A stretch of DNA of 64,000 bases from Zopfochytrium polystomum (GCA_025765615.1 JAIVFJ010000044.1:62001-126000); one strand, 5' to 3'; positions 34,203 to 46,101 are shown, counted from the stretch's first letter. The notes: generated from the letters alone by a model not told the origin. Numbers and translations are program-made.

Positions 34203-34378
34203 GTGTGTTTGTGCGCGGGTTCACGTAAGAAGCGGGGATAGGCTCGGTGTTGTCTGCACTCAGATCGAGCAAACAGGCAGCGTTCATGCGATTCCACTCT
34301 TTCTGCCTCGTCACTCTTCTCACCAAACTCGCACAATGCTCTTTCACCTCGCGCCCTCGCCTGCAGGTTTGGGCCTGA
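32464..34378 (+). CDS. Heterotrimeric G protein beta subunit
   Basis: Exons 32464-32563, 33045-33654, 33800-34112 and 34367-34378 give 344 residues, the family's usual size. An N-terminal coiled coil ([20 protein letters not shown]) for G gamma binding is followed by seven WD repeats; typical are [33 protein letters not shown], here seen in part as [20 protein letters not shown], and [16 protein letters not shown]. The end SLLKVWA is canonical. The last exon is only 12 nt (VWA plus stop). Intron 3 starts GTCCGT and is followed at once by a 41-unit GT repeat. Couples receptors to effectors at the plasma membrane. Exon GC content is higher than that of the flanks. Confidence 0.96.
34117..34198 (+). 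repeat. (GT)41 microsatellite inside G beta intron 3
   Basis: Perfect dinucleotide run of 82 bp, beginning four bases after the 5' splice junction at 34112/34113. In the transcript this is a long UG tract right at the donor site. Confidence 0.95.
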
Positions 34379-34708
34379 GCTCGGAAGGACCCCTATCACT
34401 GAGCCCGTGAGACGCAAAAAACCGCAAAAACTAAAAAAAAAAAAAAAGCAAGAAAACAACTCGCGAGCGTGAAAGCATCCGAACAAGGGTCCTCTACTTT
34501 TCGGGATGCAGTGGGGTGCTGGGGAAGATGCGAAGTTGCGGAGTTGGAAGAAGTTTTGGTTTGGTTTGGGTTTGGTTTTCGTATGGTTTGGGCGAGCTGT
34601 GCGCTGTGTGAGTTCCCCTGTTGCCTTTTTCTTTTCTTTTTTTCTTTCTGTTTCCTCTTTTATTTTTGCGACGTCGTTTTCCGAATGCAAGCATTCTCTC
34701 TCCTACCT

Positions 34709-34756
<48 letters not shown>

Positions 34757-35525
34757 GCTCTGTCTTTCTTTCTTTCGCTCTCTCTGTCTCTCCCTCTTTT
34801 CCCATTGAGACCAACCCACAAGTACAATAATAATATCCTCCTAAAGAGCACCAATTTACAGCAGAAAAAGCTGAAGATAATCTCCCGTGTCCCAAGCTTA
34901 TTTCCGCTTCAACCTGACAGCACTATCATCTCACTGATTCACTCGTTCCATACATTACTCGTCAAGAGAAACAAGGGCAGAAAACAAGGTGAGATACTCA
35001 AGGAGAAACAGGTCATTTAGGTGAGTCTTAGTGCAGTGAATCAATCATAGGTTTTAACCACAAAGAGAAGCACAGAACCTCAATCATTGGTGCTTCTGTG
35101 AGACTACACTGAGGTCTCAGTGATAATGTCTAGGGATTTTATTCGCACAAACAACCATACCTGACATAAAACTGCGAGGATCAGGACCCCTATTATTCCT
35201 GGTTCTTTAGTTTCCAAGGCATTATCAAAGTGTATTTGCGGCTAACCCATCTTTACTATTGGGCATACTTTACTACTTTTGTCTTAACAGTTTCCATTGC
35301 ACCAGGGTTTTCTCAACATATTTTCTTTTTTTGGTGACTAACAGAGACTGACTGACTGCCTAGAGATGGTGCCTGACCGGACAAACCCCACGCCCACCTA
35401 ATTTATTATTTATTTTTGGCACAAGTGCATACACGCATAGGGTTGGGGGACTGGGAGCCTTTGTGGTGGATGCTCCAAGTCAGGGGGCTGACTTGTCAAT
35501 TTTCTGTTTCTCTCTGTTTTGGACC
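34379..35525. other. Intergenic, 3' of G beta
   Basis: No gene. An A-run at 34434-34447, a CT microsatellite at about 34711-34752, and a short imperfect inverted repeat (GAAGCAC...GTGCTTC) at about 35065-35092. The last five bases, GGACC (35521-35525), are the left target duplication of the next element. Confidence 0.6.
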
Positions 35526-35653
35526 TGTTGAAATCCGAGTTGGTGGAGGGAGATTGGCTGTGATTGTGGTCGTGGGAGCAGGATGGTGTGACAAGTCAAG
35601 TCTGTGATCAACTTCTTTTTTTTTTCTTTTTCACGCGGGGGCATATTCCAACA
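35526..35653 (-). repeat. 3' LTR of the RT-less element (128 bp)
   Basis: Starts TGTTGAAATCC and ends ATTCCAACA on the plus strand; inverted termini TGTTG/CAACA. Six substitutions and no indels against the partner at 41173-41300. Very short for a copia LTR. Confidence 0.9.
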
Positions 35654-35929
35654 CTCCCCCTTGCACACGCGCCCTTCCTAGACTTCAAACAAAACCCTCC
35701 AGAGGTAAGAAACTGGGGAAGAGTGCTTGAAGCCCCTGCTCGGATGAAAAACCCAAATCAATTGGCCAATCTGGGAAAACTGTGGCAGGGAAAGGAAGTG
35801 AAAATATCTGGGAAAATTCTGCTGAGGAGTGAACTTCAAAAGGGTAGGAATAGAAAGTACATGAAGAGCCGAATAAGGCAAAAGGTAAAGAAAAGTTTAT
35901 CCAGTGCCCTCCCCCTCCCTGTTGGGCCT

Positions 35930-36626
35930 AACCTGCTGATTTCTCTTTGTGCACCAGCCGCGCCTTCCATGCCACAGTGTGGTCCAAGTTCTTCCGTTCC
36001 TTCTTCTTGATACTCTTTTGTCGAATATGTTCCTCACGTCGTTTTGATCTTGTCTCTAGGATTTTCTTGTGACGTTGCAGGTATTGTCTTGGTTTCTCAG
36101 TTGAGTCAACCAGTCCAAGTAGAGTCTGGCCCTTGTAGACCATATTGCGTCCATGTGGCTTGGTGAGGAGGTCTGCAAGCTGGTCCATCGAGTAGACGTA
36201 CTCAACTCGCACAAGTCCTTCCTCAACAAGTGACCGAATGTGGTGGTACCGAAGGCAGATGTGCTTGGAACAATCAGTGTGAAGGTCGTTAACTGTCATG
36301 TGGATCGATGGTGTGTTGTCCTCGTAGGCAATGATTGGTAGCTTGAGGGGACGCTGGATTGATAGGTGGAGGTTGTTGATGGCCTCAAGTTCCCGACCAA
36401 GCTCACTGAGTGCAATGTACTCTGCTGCTGTGGATGAAGTTGGGACAGTTGCTGATCTTGTTGACTTCCATGCTATGGCTCCCCCTGCTAATAGCACCAG
36501 GTATGCTATCTGTGAGTGAGAGTCGTGGCGGGAGTTGTACGATGCATCAGCATAGCCAACAGCTTGGTTGTTCCTGTCTGAGCTGTAGCGAAGTCCAACT
36601 GTGGAGGTGGCTTTGACATACCCCAC
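35930..36626 (-). pseudogene. Copia RNase H of the RT-less element
   Basis: Open minus-strand frame of 232 residues. Conserved acidic sites: GYADASYNSRHD, SSTAAEYIALSELGRELEAI and YEDNTPSIHM, with the tail DQLADLLTKPHGRN. It is intact as a domain, but no RT precedes it; the sequence just upstream (36627-36774) is a stop after the linker and a GTGAGT-led non-coding stretch. Confidence 0.8.
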
Positions 36627-36773
36627 AATGTTGAGTAGCTTGTGACAGTGCCTTCAGCAGTAGCCACACTAGTCCAGGGGAGATCGATACGCCAGGTGGT
36701 AGTGTAGAAAAGAAAGAATTAGTTTAGTGAAGTTTGGAGTGACTCACCAGGTCAGGTGGGATTGGGACCTCAG

Positions 36774-38580
36774 TCAGCCTGGCTTCCTCTTAGGGGTTGG
36801 CTCCTGCCCAGCAACTGCTGCCGGTTTCTTTGTTGTGCTGCACTTCCGTTTGGGGGCTGGCTCCTGCTCAACATCTGGTGCAGGTGCAGCTGTCGGTGGT
36901 GGAGGCTCTGCTGAGATGCTCACTGATGGTAGCCTCACTGGTGATGATGGCTTGCGTGGGCGACCTTGCTTCTTTGGTCCTGGTGCTGGTGTGCTGCTGT
37001 GCTTCCCCTTACCCTGGCGCTGCTGTTTCTGCTGGGTTTTCTGCTGAAGTAGCTGGTGAAGGTGCTCTTCTGCATCTACAATTGATTGAACTGCTTTCTC
37101 ATATGCAGGGTCATCCAAGTCTGAAGGTGAAGGGAGATTAACGCTGATGTCCCCAAATCCCCCCCTCACAGCGTGAACTCCCAAGAACTGGGGAAATTCA
37201 TCTTCAAAGAACTCAATGTCACGATAACACTGGTAGATGATCTGCTGCTCTTGGAGCTCCCACAGGACAGCAATGGAGCGCGAGGGGCTGCCAAGGTAAA
37301 CAGCAGGACGGCCCTTGGGATCGAGTTTCTTGTGAAGCTTGGGGCTAACACAGTAGAAACACGTGGAGCCAAAGGTGTGAAAGTGGCCAACCATTGGTGG
37401 GATGTGGTGGCGGCTTTCGAACAGAGAGAGGATGCCACGCTGGATGTTTGGTAGACAGTTATTGATTTGTGAAGCTTGACGGTAAGCGTAGCTCCAAAAT
37501 GTGAGTGGAACGTTAGGTGCGCCAAGTAGAAGTGACTGGGTCATGTCTGTGACAGTTTGGATGTGGCGTTCTGCGACAGAGTTCATCTGAGCTGTGCGTG
37601 AAGGAGACACCTTGGGCTGAATTCCATGGGAGTCGCAGAAGGACTTGAAGGTCCGATTGAAGCTCTCCCTGCCATGATCCAATCGGATGACCTGTACTTT
37701 GCGTCCCTCCGTTTTCTCAAGAAAGAGAATCAGTCGAATTAGAAACAGAAATGCATCGCTCTTGCGAGCAATAGGAATGTCCCAAGAGAAACGACTGCTC
37801 TCGCAAACAACAGTGATTGCGTAGTTGTAACCATCAAAGGAAGTAATGGGGATGGAGTTGACATCGACGTTGAGGGTATGGGCAAATGGGAGTTGTTCCT
37901 CATCATGCTCTGGGAATGGCTTTTGGCGCATCTTGGCGGCAACGAAAGTTTGGCACTTTGTGGGGTACGAAGCATCGATGGGCGGTAGATCTGCTGTCGT
38001 CCAGTGGTGAAGCATGTAGCCAAGGCGCTGGAAGCTGACATGTCCCAGGGCGCGATGAAGTCTTTCAACCTCTGCAATCTGGAGCCTCTCAGCCTTGCTC
38101 ACGACAGGTGGTGGCCCGTCTGGGCTTGGATAGTGTTTGCGGTGGGCTAGGGCGATAATGGCAGCAGAGGCATGGCTGAGGCAGTGTAGTCTCAAATTCT
38201 TGGTGACAAGGAAGTGGAGCCCAAGACGTTTGGTGCAACAACCAACAGGAGCTCTATTACTTCTGTTGCATATGGTGCCAGGTTTGTCCACATCCATAGA
38301 GACAAAGAACTTCCCGTCTCTCTCAATGTCATTGGTGGCGATGAGACTGTATAGTGCAGTTGGCGCGTAGAATGCTTTCTTGATGACAATTTCGACACCA
38401 TTTGGTAGAGGAATCCTAGCTGAGCCAGATCCCTTCATCTTGAGTGGTGGGGACTCCTCATCTATGGTGCCGACGGTAGAGTCTTTCTCTTCGTATGAGG
38501 TGAACAGGTGGAGGTCTTTGAGAATGGTCCTTGGGCAGCCAGTGTCAACAATGATTGGGACTCTCTGAAGACAGCTGAGT
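36774..38580 (-). CDS. Copia protease-integrase polyprotein of the RT-less element
   Basis: One open minus-strand frame. Protease active site VPIIVDTGCPRTIL is at about 38520-38560, upstream of the first in-frame Met at 38438, so translation probably starts further 5' or by frameshift. Then the gag-pre-integrase histidines (LHRALGHVSFQRLGYMLHH) and a CQTFVAAKMR segment where the second zinc Cys should be. The integrase core follows (NVDVNSI, IRLDHGRE, NSVAERHIQ) and a Pro/Lys/Gln-rich linker ending at 36774. No stops interrupt 1.8 kb, so this part has been kept open. It lacks RT and cannot self-replicate. Confidence 0.8.
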
Positions 38581-38654
38581 GCGATGAGAGGAGGGCAACA
38601 GATTTCGGAACATGAGGTGCAGAGCAGAAGTTAGAGGTTCTCTTTTGGTGCGCC

Positions 38655-39443
38655 TGTTGGTGATTGCGCCTGGCGTGTCAGAAGGGCACCAACAGACTTG
38701 AGTCGGCGTGGAGCGATAAAGCTTGTTTAGAGCGTGAGCCCTTCTCTTGTTAAGAGCGAAGCGCCCTTTGTTGTCAAAGTAGATGGAGAGCCGATGCTCT
38801 CAGACAGATTGGTCTTGTTTAGAGTGCAGAGCACACCCTTTTCTTGTAAGAGCGAAGAGCCCTATACGAACGAGGTATCGACCTGAGGTAGAACTTGAAG
38901 AGCTTCGCAGGTCAAGGTAGAGGGTATGTTGACTCAGATAAGAATAATGGTTTTTGTTTGTTGTATTCGAGGGTAGAGAGAGAGCAGGCAGATGTGATCA
39001 GGATCTGGGATGATGCTTCTCTGGAGCTGCTGGGGCTCCCCCTTTTATACTGCAGGTGGGCTCAGGAATCAGACTTTGGTGATAGTCTTTTAGCTCTGAG
39101 AGATAGAGTTTAGACTTTGAGGAGTCAGGAGGCAGGCATGACATCATTGTTGCATCACGCTGATTTGGCCAGAACTTCCATGGAGTTATGTGTGCAAAGA
39201 AGTAAGTCAGGCTCCCTGTCAAGCTCCTGTAATCATTCCTATCAAATTGTAAGAGTGAAGCACACTGATGTGGTCTACCCAGACTGGGGATTGAAACCAC
39301 CTCTAAGCACTCGTACAGTGTCAGAGATTGAGAAAGTGTAGATGACACTGGGATCAGTCCTTATGCCATCTTAACTTATCGTTACTCTTCAAGACAGGTC
39401 AGAGGATCTTAAAAGGTGTAGGTAATGTGTGCAAACTCCAACA
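38655..39443 (-). repeat. Nested 789-bp solo LTR with GCGCC duplication
   Basis: Plus strand starts TGTTGGTGATTG and ends CTCCAACA, flanked by GCGCC at 38650-38654 and 39444-39448. A minus-strand TATAAAAGGGGGAG lies near 39045-39058, so it is transcribed leftward. It contains two related ~100-bp segments (TTGTTTAGAG...AAGAGCGAA) near 38720 and 38815. It is unrelated to the host's 128-bp LTR. It separates gag from protease in the host element and is the younger insertion. Confidence 0.85.
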
Positions 39444-39467
39444 GCGCCTGAGGTGCAGGCCTCGGGC

Positions 39468-40763
39468 CTACTGAAAAATTGACTCCCCTGAATCACTGTA
39501 GTCAGACTCAGTCTCATACTCGCTGAGAGACTGTGAGGCATCCAGGGCTGCAACAAGGGCTACTGGGGCATCTGCTTTCTTTGCAAGGCAGTCTCTGGCA
39601 TAGTGGTTCTTGAGGCCACACTGGTGACAGACGACAACACTGTCAACTACTGAAGCATCTCGTTGCTGTTGGTCAACAGTTGCCGATGCTGCAGGTGGGT
39701 TGTTGTTGTTGTTCCTCTCTGGCTGCAGCAACGCTCAGACTGCTCCCAGTTCTGGCAACCACCTCGGTCAGGTCGTTCCTTACGAGGCCTCTCCCAACGG
39801 TTGCTGCATTGCTTGTCACAAGGGTCAAAGCAAGCATGATGCTGCTCTGACCTGTCTGCCTGTTGGGAGTAGCCATCATTCCGTCGACCTTGGGGACCAC
39901 TGAGTAGGGCTGCCTTGTTCACTGGGTCGGCAGGTGGCTCCACGAAGTCTTCAGGGTTGCAGTTGCGGGCCTCCATAATCTTCAGGTAATCAAACACACC
40001 AGTGATGTCTGTGATGGTGCCATCATCAATCTTGCTCATTATAGTGGGTGACTTGGGGAAACCAGTATTTGTTGTTCTTGACACTTTGGTTTAGTACATG
40101 GACAGCAGAACGAAAACTTAGGGTTATGTCAATCTGGTCGCGCATGTCGATTGGAGTGAGTTCCTGTGCACGCTGTAGGGATGCATAGTGCGTCTCAAAT
40201 TTCTGATGGAAGTCCACAATTCTTTCTTTCTCTCCAATGCGGAGTTTCTTGAACTCGTCAATAAGGTTCATAACCTGTGCAGGGTCGACACAGCCGACTT
40301 TGCGCTTGAGTTCGGCAAGGGCCTCGAAGACAAAGTAGATGCCACTAATCTTTTGCTTGAGGTTTTTGCCAACATGATTCCAAATGTGCATCATAGCCAG
40401 CTTGATTTGTGCATAGGTTCCAGAAAGACAGTTCTGTCGTCACTGAAGGTCCAGTAGCCAACATACTGTGGGTGGTTGGGTACATGTACTGGGAGGATAC
40501 GCATGACATCTGATCGCTCCACATCGGGGGATGCTGCAGCAGTCAGTCCAGTTGACGAATCCTGCACCAGCAGCAGCAGGGCCAGCTCCAGCAGCAGCTC
40601 CAGCTCTTGCAGCTGTGCCGACGGTGGTGCTGGCACGTCGTGCTGCTCAAAGGCTAACAGTAGCAAGTGCATCCTTGCCAGCGAGATAGCCAAGTACGTC
40701 TTTGTACCATGTGTCAAAGTAGATGGGGTTATTGAGGGCCTGGTGGACTAGTTTGACGCTCAT
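39468..40763 (-). pseudogene. Copia Gag of the RT-less element
   Basis: Starts at an ATG at 40763 (MSVKLVHQALNNPIYFDTWY). Helical Gag core IWNHVGKNLKQKISGIYFVF and IVDFHQKFETHYASLQRA lie at 40026-40394, and a CCHC knuckle (CHQCGLKNHYARDC) near 39600. The reading frame changes at least three times (near 40650, 40400 and 40050, and again near 39700), so Gag is broken. It ends FQ-stop at 39468, 20 bp before the nested LTR's target duplication. Confidence 0.75.
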
Positions 40764-41172
40764 ATTGTGTCAGGGAAAAGGTTTGTTAAGGGGGTTCTGA
40801 AGGATGGGGTAAAGTGATGAGAACAAAATGGAATTGAGTACTAAGCGATTTGATTCTTGACTTGTAGGTCGTCGCTTCGAAGAAAAAGGATAGATCCTGT
40901 GATCGGTGGCGGCCAAGGAGGGGTTGGGAGCTAATTGTGATTGTGTAGCTTGTCTTGTGATTGGTGGGCGAGGGGTTGAAAACAGTGGCTGTATAGCTGA
41001 CTGGTGAAGACGATTGCTTTGTTAAAGCGGTGGTGGTGATTGGTGGGTGGCCGGTTCAACCTTGCTCTCGTCACGATCTTGGGTTGGGTTTGCTCGATTA
41101 ATTGCTGGATCAATCGATCGCTCGATCGCTAAGCTGGTCTCTTCTTGCTCTGGAGAGCTCTCCCTGGTAAGG

Positions 41173-41300
41173 TGTTGAAATCTGAGTCGGTGGAGGGAGA
41201 TCGGGTGTGATCGTGGTCGTGGGAGCAGGATGGTGTGACAAGTCAAGTCTGTGATCAACTTCTTTTTTTTTTCTTTTTCACGCAGGGGCATATTCCAACA
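41173..41300 (-). repeat. 5' LTR of the RT-less element (128 bp)
   Basis: Partner of 35526-35653. On the minus strand this copy is upstream of gag. No obvious match to an initiator-tRNA primer site follows it (minus strand CCTTACCAGGGAGAG). Confidence 0.9.
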
Positions 41301-42809
41301 GGACCATCATTTCACTTTTTCCTTTTTTCTTCAATCTGATTTCTGTCCTTTGGCACCAATACAGAGTCCCTTCAAATCCATCTGGCTCACAAGGTGAGGG
41401 CAGTGAGAGATGGTACACACCCAGGTGTGTACATGGTCCCTTAGTGGGGCTCCTCTTAATTGGCTGTCGGTTGGGAATGCAGCTGGCCCCACCAGCGACT
41501 GTGTGACATTGCCAGCTCTGTGTTGGAGTGAGGATCCCCAGTGCTTGCCTGCCGTGACAACAGCGTCCCCAACCTTCTTGTCCACGTAAGGGTGTTGGGG
41601 GCAGTGCAGAGCGCTGCCACCGACGCCTGAGAGTTTGATCTACAAGTGCCTGCCTCAATCCTATTGCTGTGAGAGTGCGATGCGATAAAACCAGTTGGTC
41701 AAGTGATTGCGCTGATGCAGCCCAGCAGGTGCATGTATGAACGTCAGTGTTTCCATGTGCGTGTTCCCAACTGGTGACCTTCCAACCCCTACATAGTCAA
41801 CTCCCTTCGCTCTCTCCGCTCGTTGCTGGCAACGATGAGGGCTCCTGTGGCACCCCTGTTGACGAGGGGCGCTTGGTCGCATCCTGTCTGTCCCGGTACT
41901 ATTAACCGCTCCCATTGTGTTTGAAAATAGGTTCTTTGCAAGATAAAACCCCCTGTTGCCCACTTCTCTCTTTTATTCTGCAGTTGTGTTGTGCCCTTGG
42001 GAGTGCCCTTCCGTTTCCCCTCACATCAGCCTGCAGCCATGCGAGTAATCAGTGCTCCTGCACCTATCCCTCAGAGGATTGTTCCTCTGAATGTTCATTC
42101 TTTGTGTTTGAGACCACTGTTAGACAGATCAGTAGGGATACATTGTGGACTAGGCAAGTAGTAGGGTTGAAATATCCCCGCAGGCAACAGCCCAATAACG
42201 TTAGTTTTAGCAAATTGCTTTTCTTCACTCTAGGGCCCAGATCCTGAGGTCAAAGGAGTGAGTATAGTCTCACACTTCTTTGAAACAAGGATTCCACTTT
42301 CTGCTTTTGATATCACTTTCTCCCACTGGTCAGAATCAAAGTGTTGCACAAAAAAGCACTTGCCTTTGCACATGGACTCCCCACACACAGCACATAACAT
42401 AGATACCAGTTTATGATGGCCTTGTCACTTACATTCCACAAATATACGACGCTTCATTTCGACACTTGCCTCATCAGGAACAACGCCTTTTGAAAGGGAT
42501 GAAGTCTGTACCATAATAGTCTACCAAGTGTAAACAGTCTACTCTGAGTGAGTGAGTGGACGGAGTGAATGAAGTGGAGATGTGTGTTTGTGAGTGGTCC
42601 TTCTCCCCAACTTGGAGAGAAAGAGAAAAAAACTCTGTCATGAATAATTGATACATGATGATGGTATGCACGCTATATTAGTTGCTAGGAAAGCGTGACT
42701 GGCACAGGGTAAAAACCTCTCCTATATTATCTGCTTGAGCAGAGGAGGAGGAAAACTTGATACAGGGTTTCTGTTCCACTTAATACTCAGAGTATTTGTC
42801 ATCAGCGCA
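41301..42809. other. No recognisable gene
   Basis: About 1.5 kb of sequence after the retroelement. The longest frame (41278-41658, minus, 126 residues) has no motif I recognise and overlaps the LTR. No RNA gene or repeat identified. Confidence 0.4.
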
Positions 42810-45800
42810 AGCCACTGCCCAGGTCTGCATTGGCAGTGGCTCACTCTCCCATGGGCATCATGAGAACAATAACTGACAATAGGTTTGGGTCTGTCTTGTA
42901 CCTCTTGCTGTTAACCAGTCAGTTCCGCCTAACAGCCCCCCGCACAATGGTCATGGGTGTAGCACCCTCTATGCAAAGCGTGTGTAAGCATCTGAGGCTT
43001 TGACTGAAAGGTAAAAGGTCAGAGCAGGTTCAGACGCTAAGTAGTGAGGTTCAGTCGCTGGTGCTGAGATGTTGAGAGTGGTTTTGTGAGAATGTCTGCA
43101 ATCTGGTCGCTGGTTGGTATGTAGCGTACAGTGATCTCTCCAGTGGCTACGCTTTGTCAGAGGAAATGAGCACGTATGTCAATGTGTTTTGTGTGAGCAT
43201 GTGCGAGAGGGTTGAGCACTAGTGCAGTTGCAGATTGATTGTCCTCGAGGATTGGAAGTGGCCTCTGCACAGGGAATTGCAACTCTGACAATACAGCTAG
43301 GAGCCATTGTGGTTCTTGGAAGGCTTCAGAAAGTGAGTAGTATTCTGCTTCTGTGGAGGATAGTGATACGTGATGTTGTTTGCATGAGACCCAAGAGACA
43401 GCAGCACCAATGAGGAAGAAGACATATCCAGTGCGCAATGTGCAGTCTCCAGGTTCGCCATATAGGATGCATCAGCGTATGCTGCTGGTTCAAAGGTGTC
43501 ATTTGTGAAGAGCCGTTGCAGCTTGTGGCTTTGCCTGTTGAATCATTCACAGTCCCAAGTGCCTCGGAAATAATGAAGCAGGTGGCAGGGTGCATTGTGA
43601 TGCACTGGCATGGCTTCAGTTGGAACTGGGAAAGCACATTTATTGCAAATGCGATAAATGGTTGAGTTTGCGTTGTGAGATATTGAATTTTCATGGGTGT
43701 GGATTGATACCAGCTTGAGTCGCTCTCGCTGAGTTTGGTTGACAGTTTGTCATGCATAAATGTGATAGACATTGGAGTTGATGCGATATTCAGGTCGTCC
43801 CACAATTTCTCTTCAGTGAGAATTGTCCTGGTGTATTCATCTTGACCCATCCAAATGGCTTCAGCATTGCACTCAAGGTGGATGCAAATCACTTGGCTGA
43901 CAGTGGTTTCCTCAAGAGACATGCTGTGCTCAACGCGAAAAGCATCCTCAATTTTTGCAATGAGCGTTGGGGTGTTGGCCATGCCATTGATGTTGTCAAC
44001 AAAGACAGAGTTGATTTCAAACGTTTGCTCCTGAGGGTCTACTCGAAAGAAGAGGCAGGGCTCAGCAAGAGATTGATTGAAGCTGAGTTTCTCGACAATG
44101 AACTTGGGAAGGGTCAAGAACCAGTTGCGTCCAGATTGATGGAGTCCATAGAGGCTCTTGAGGAGCTTGCAGAATAGTTTCTTTCCATCTGGAGTGAACT
44201 GCTCGTGGCCTTTTGGTGGATGCATGTAGATCTTTGAGAAAAGCGTACAGGTAGGCAGTGTTGACATCCATGCTGTGGTACTTGAGGTCGAAACCAAGGC
44301 TTATTGCAATGAGCAGTCAGATGGCCTGGATCTGGATGACAGGAGAAAAGTTGTCTGTGTAGTCAATGCCTTCGCGTTGGGTGTTTCCACATGTGACAAG
44401 ACAGGCTTTCCATCGCTTCAGCCAGCCAAAGGGGTCGAGCTTGTAGGCATAAACCCATTTGCAGAACATTGCACATTCGCCAGGAGGAAGAACTGCCCAT
44501 TCCCAGACCTTCTGCTCGTCCATGGAGAGTGAAGTTCCTCAAGCTCAGATGCAGTCCATTCTTCATTGAAGTCTGATGCGTGGGCTTCCTTGTGGGAATG
44601 TGGCACTGGTGGGAGTTGTGATTGGTGGATTGGTTCTTTTGGGGAAGTGCTTTGGGAAGTGTGGTTCTGGATTGGCTGATGCAAGGTAGAGTCGCAAGAG
44701 ATGGCGAGTGATTGTTCAATTTGCAAGTAGCTTGCAAAGTCCAGTTGGTGCATCTTTGATGTTGACAATGACAGATAGTGGAAGTCGTGATTCAATGACA
44801 GGTTCCAGTTCAGTGTTGATGGATGCTGCTATGTGGTCTGCTGTTGGAGCAAGGCTCTCTTCAGGTTTGTCTTCATCTTTGCCCAGGATGACAGCAAATA
44901 TGTCAGGGTTCCAACCATAGTGGTCATTATCATCATCGTCTTCCATGTCTTGGGGAAGAGTTGGAGGTTGATCTGAGGTGTTTGTTGATGATGGTGGCAG
45001 TTGTCCCCCCCTGAAAGCCTGGCGCAGTTGCTGGCGAGTATGACTGGAGGGAGCACTGCCAGGAGGAGAGTTGGATAATCGACAATAAGAGTCAAGTGGT
45101 GGCTCAACAGGCTCAAAAGGAGGAGAGTCATCAGTTTCAGGAAAATCTGTAAAATTATCAGCGAGAGAAGGTAAGAAATCAGAATTAAGAGATTGAAGCT
45201 TAGTGTCGCTGTGGACAAGGCCAGGAAAGACTTGCATGAGTTGTCCAAAGAATGGTCTGTGCAGCAAAGTCGCAGCTGAGGGCAATAGACTCACTGTCTG
45301 TGTTGAAACCCAAGAAGAGTCCAAGTGAGGCCCGAGGAGAGAACTTGGTCTTGTGTGAGTTTGCAGGTTCTGTATACTCATTGTTGAGTGTGACAATGAG
45401 GCAGCCAAAAATTCCAAGGTGGCGTGGGTTGGGTCTTTGGCCTTCATAGCATTCAAATGGAATGCGACCAGTGCGAGTGTGTTGCACACAATTGCGCAGG
45501 AATGATGCATGGCGTATTGCGTAGGACCAGAAGAACTGTGGAAGCTGGGCTTCGATCAGGAGACAGGAAGCAATGTGGGTGATGACCTTGATGGCATTTT
45601 CTGCAACACCATCACCTTCCTTGACATAAGGGACAGAAGGCTGAAAGATGATGGTATGTGCTGATCTTTCCAGTTTGGTCAGTACACAGCATCTGCAGTG
45701 GGGCAAAATCAAAACAAGGTTTGGCCATGAGGTGTTGCTGGCGCATCTTTGCCATATCACAAATGAGGCAAGGCTTGTGTGTTGTTGGTGGTGGAGCAGG

Positions 45801-46010
45801 AGCACCGTCGAAATCACCAGACTTGAGAGTGCCGTGTACTTGCTCTCAGTGGATGTGGCCAAAACATTGGTGCCAAAGGTTGTGTGCAGTTGTTGGTGAT
45901 GTGTAGGCAATGGGCTCAACTGACAACACCCAAAACTCCTTGGATGGAAGAATATGTTGTCTTTATCATATTCTGTGCTCAATACTTTTTGGTAATAATT
46001 TCCAACCTTA
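42810..46010 (-). mobile_element. Ty1/copia element, family 1, copy 2
   Basis: Second copy of the family at 434-2291, longer at its 5' side: it keeps part of integrase as well as linker, RT and RNase H. The LTR start (TGTTAGGCGGAAC, minus) is at 42934 with a purine tract beside it; homology with copy 1 ends near 42810. Gag and protease are missing. Confidence 0.8.
43020..45982 (-). pseudogene. Broken copia integrase, RT and RNase H
   Basis: Minus strand. At 45200-45982 is the C-terminal integrase (EGDGVAENAIKV carries the last catalytic Glu; then FGCLIVTL). At 44300-45510 is the linker, and at 43326-44297 RT (LLKSLYGLHQSGRNW). RNase H is at 43157-43440 (SSTEAEYYSLSEAF, LEDNQSA). The RT catalytic motif reads FVDNI, so the second Asp is lost, a different lesion from copy 1 (FAEDI). 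Frames change several times and a short deletion (about 15 bp compared with copy 1) lies near 44230. Confidence 0.85.
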
Positions 46011-46101
46011 TCACCCCTTGGTGTTTTCTTTGATAACTAAATATTTTTATTAAACCCCTCCAAAAAAAACAAAAACAAAACAAGAAAGACAATCAGCAAT
46101 G

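Larger units (their letters stand above)
35526..41300 (-). mobile_element. Complete-ended LTR retroelement without RT
   Basis: Two 128-bp direct repeats (35526-35653 and 41173-41300), each TGTTG...CAACA, bound a 5775-bp element. GGACC precedes it (35521-35525) and follows it (41301-41305), a 5-bp target duplication. A purine tract (minus strand AAGGGGGAG) abuts the 3' LTR at 35654. Order on the minus strand is gag, protease, integrase, linker, RNase H: copia order, but the reverse transcriptase domain is missing between 36627 and 36774. A 789-bp solo LTR is nested between gag and protease. The two LTRs differ at 6 of 128 positions. It therefore moved with enzyme from elsewhere, or lost RT after insertion. 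Confidence 0.9.

Noticed and set aside
41278..41658. 126-residue minus-strand frame after the RT-less element
   Set aside because: No recognisable motif and it overlaps the LTR.
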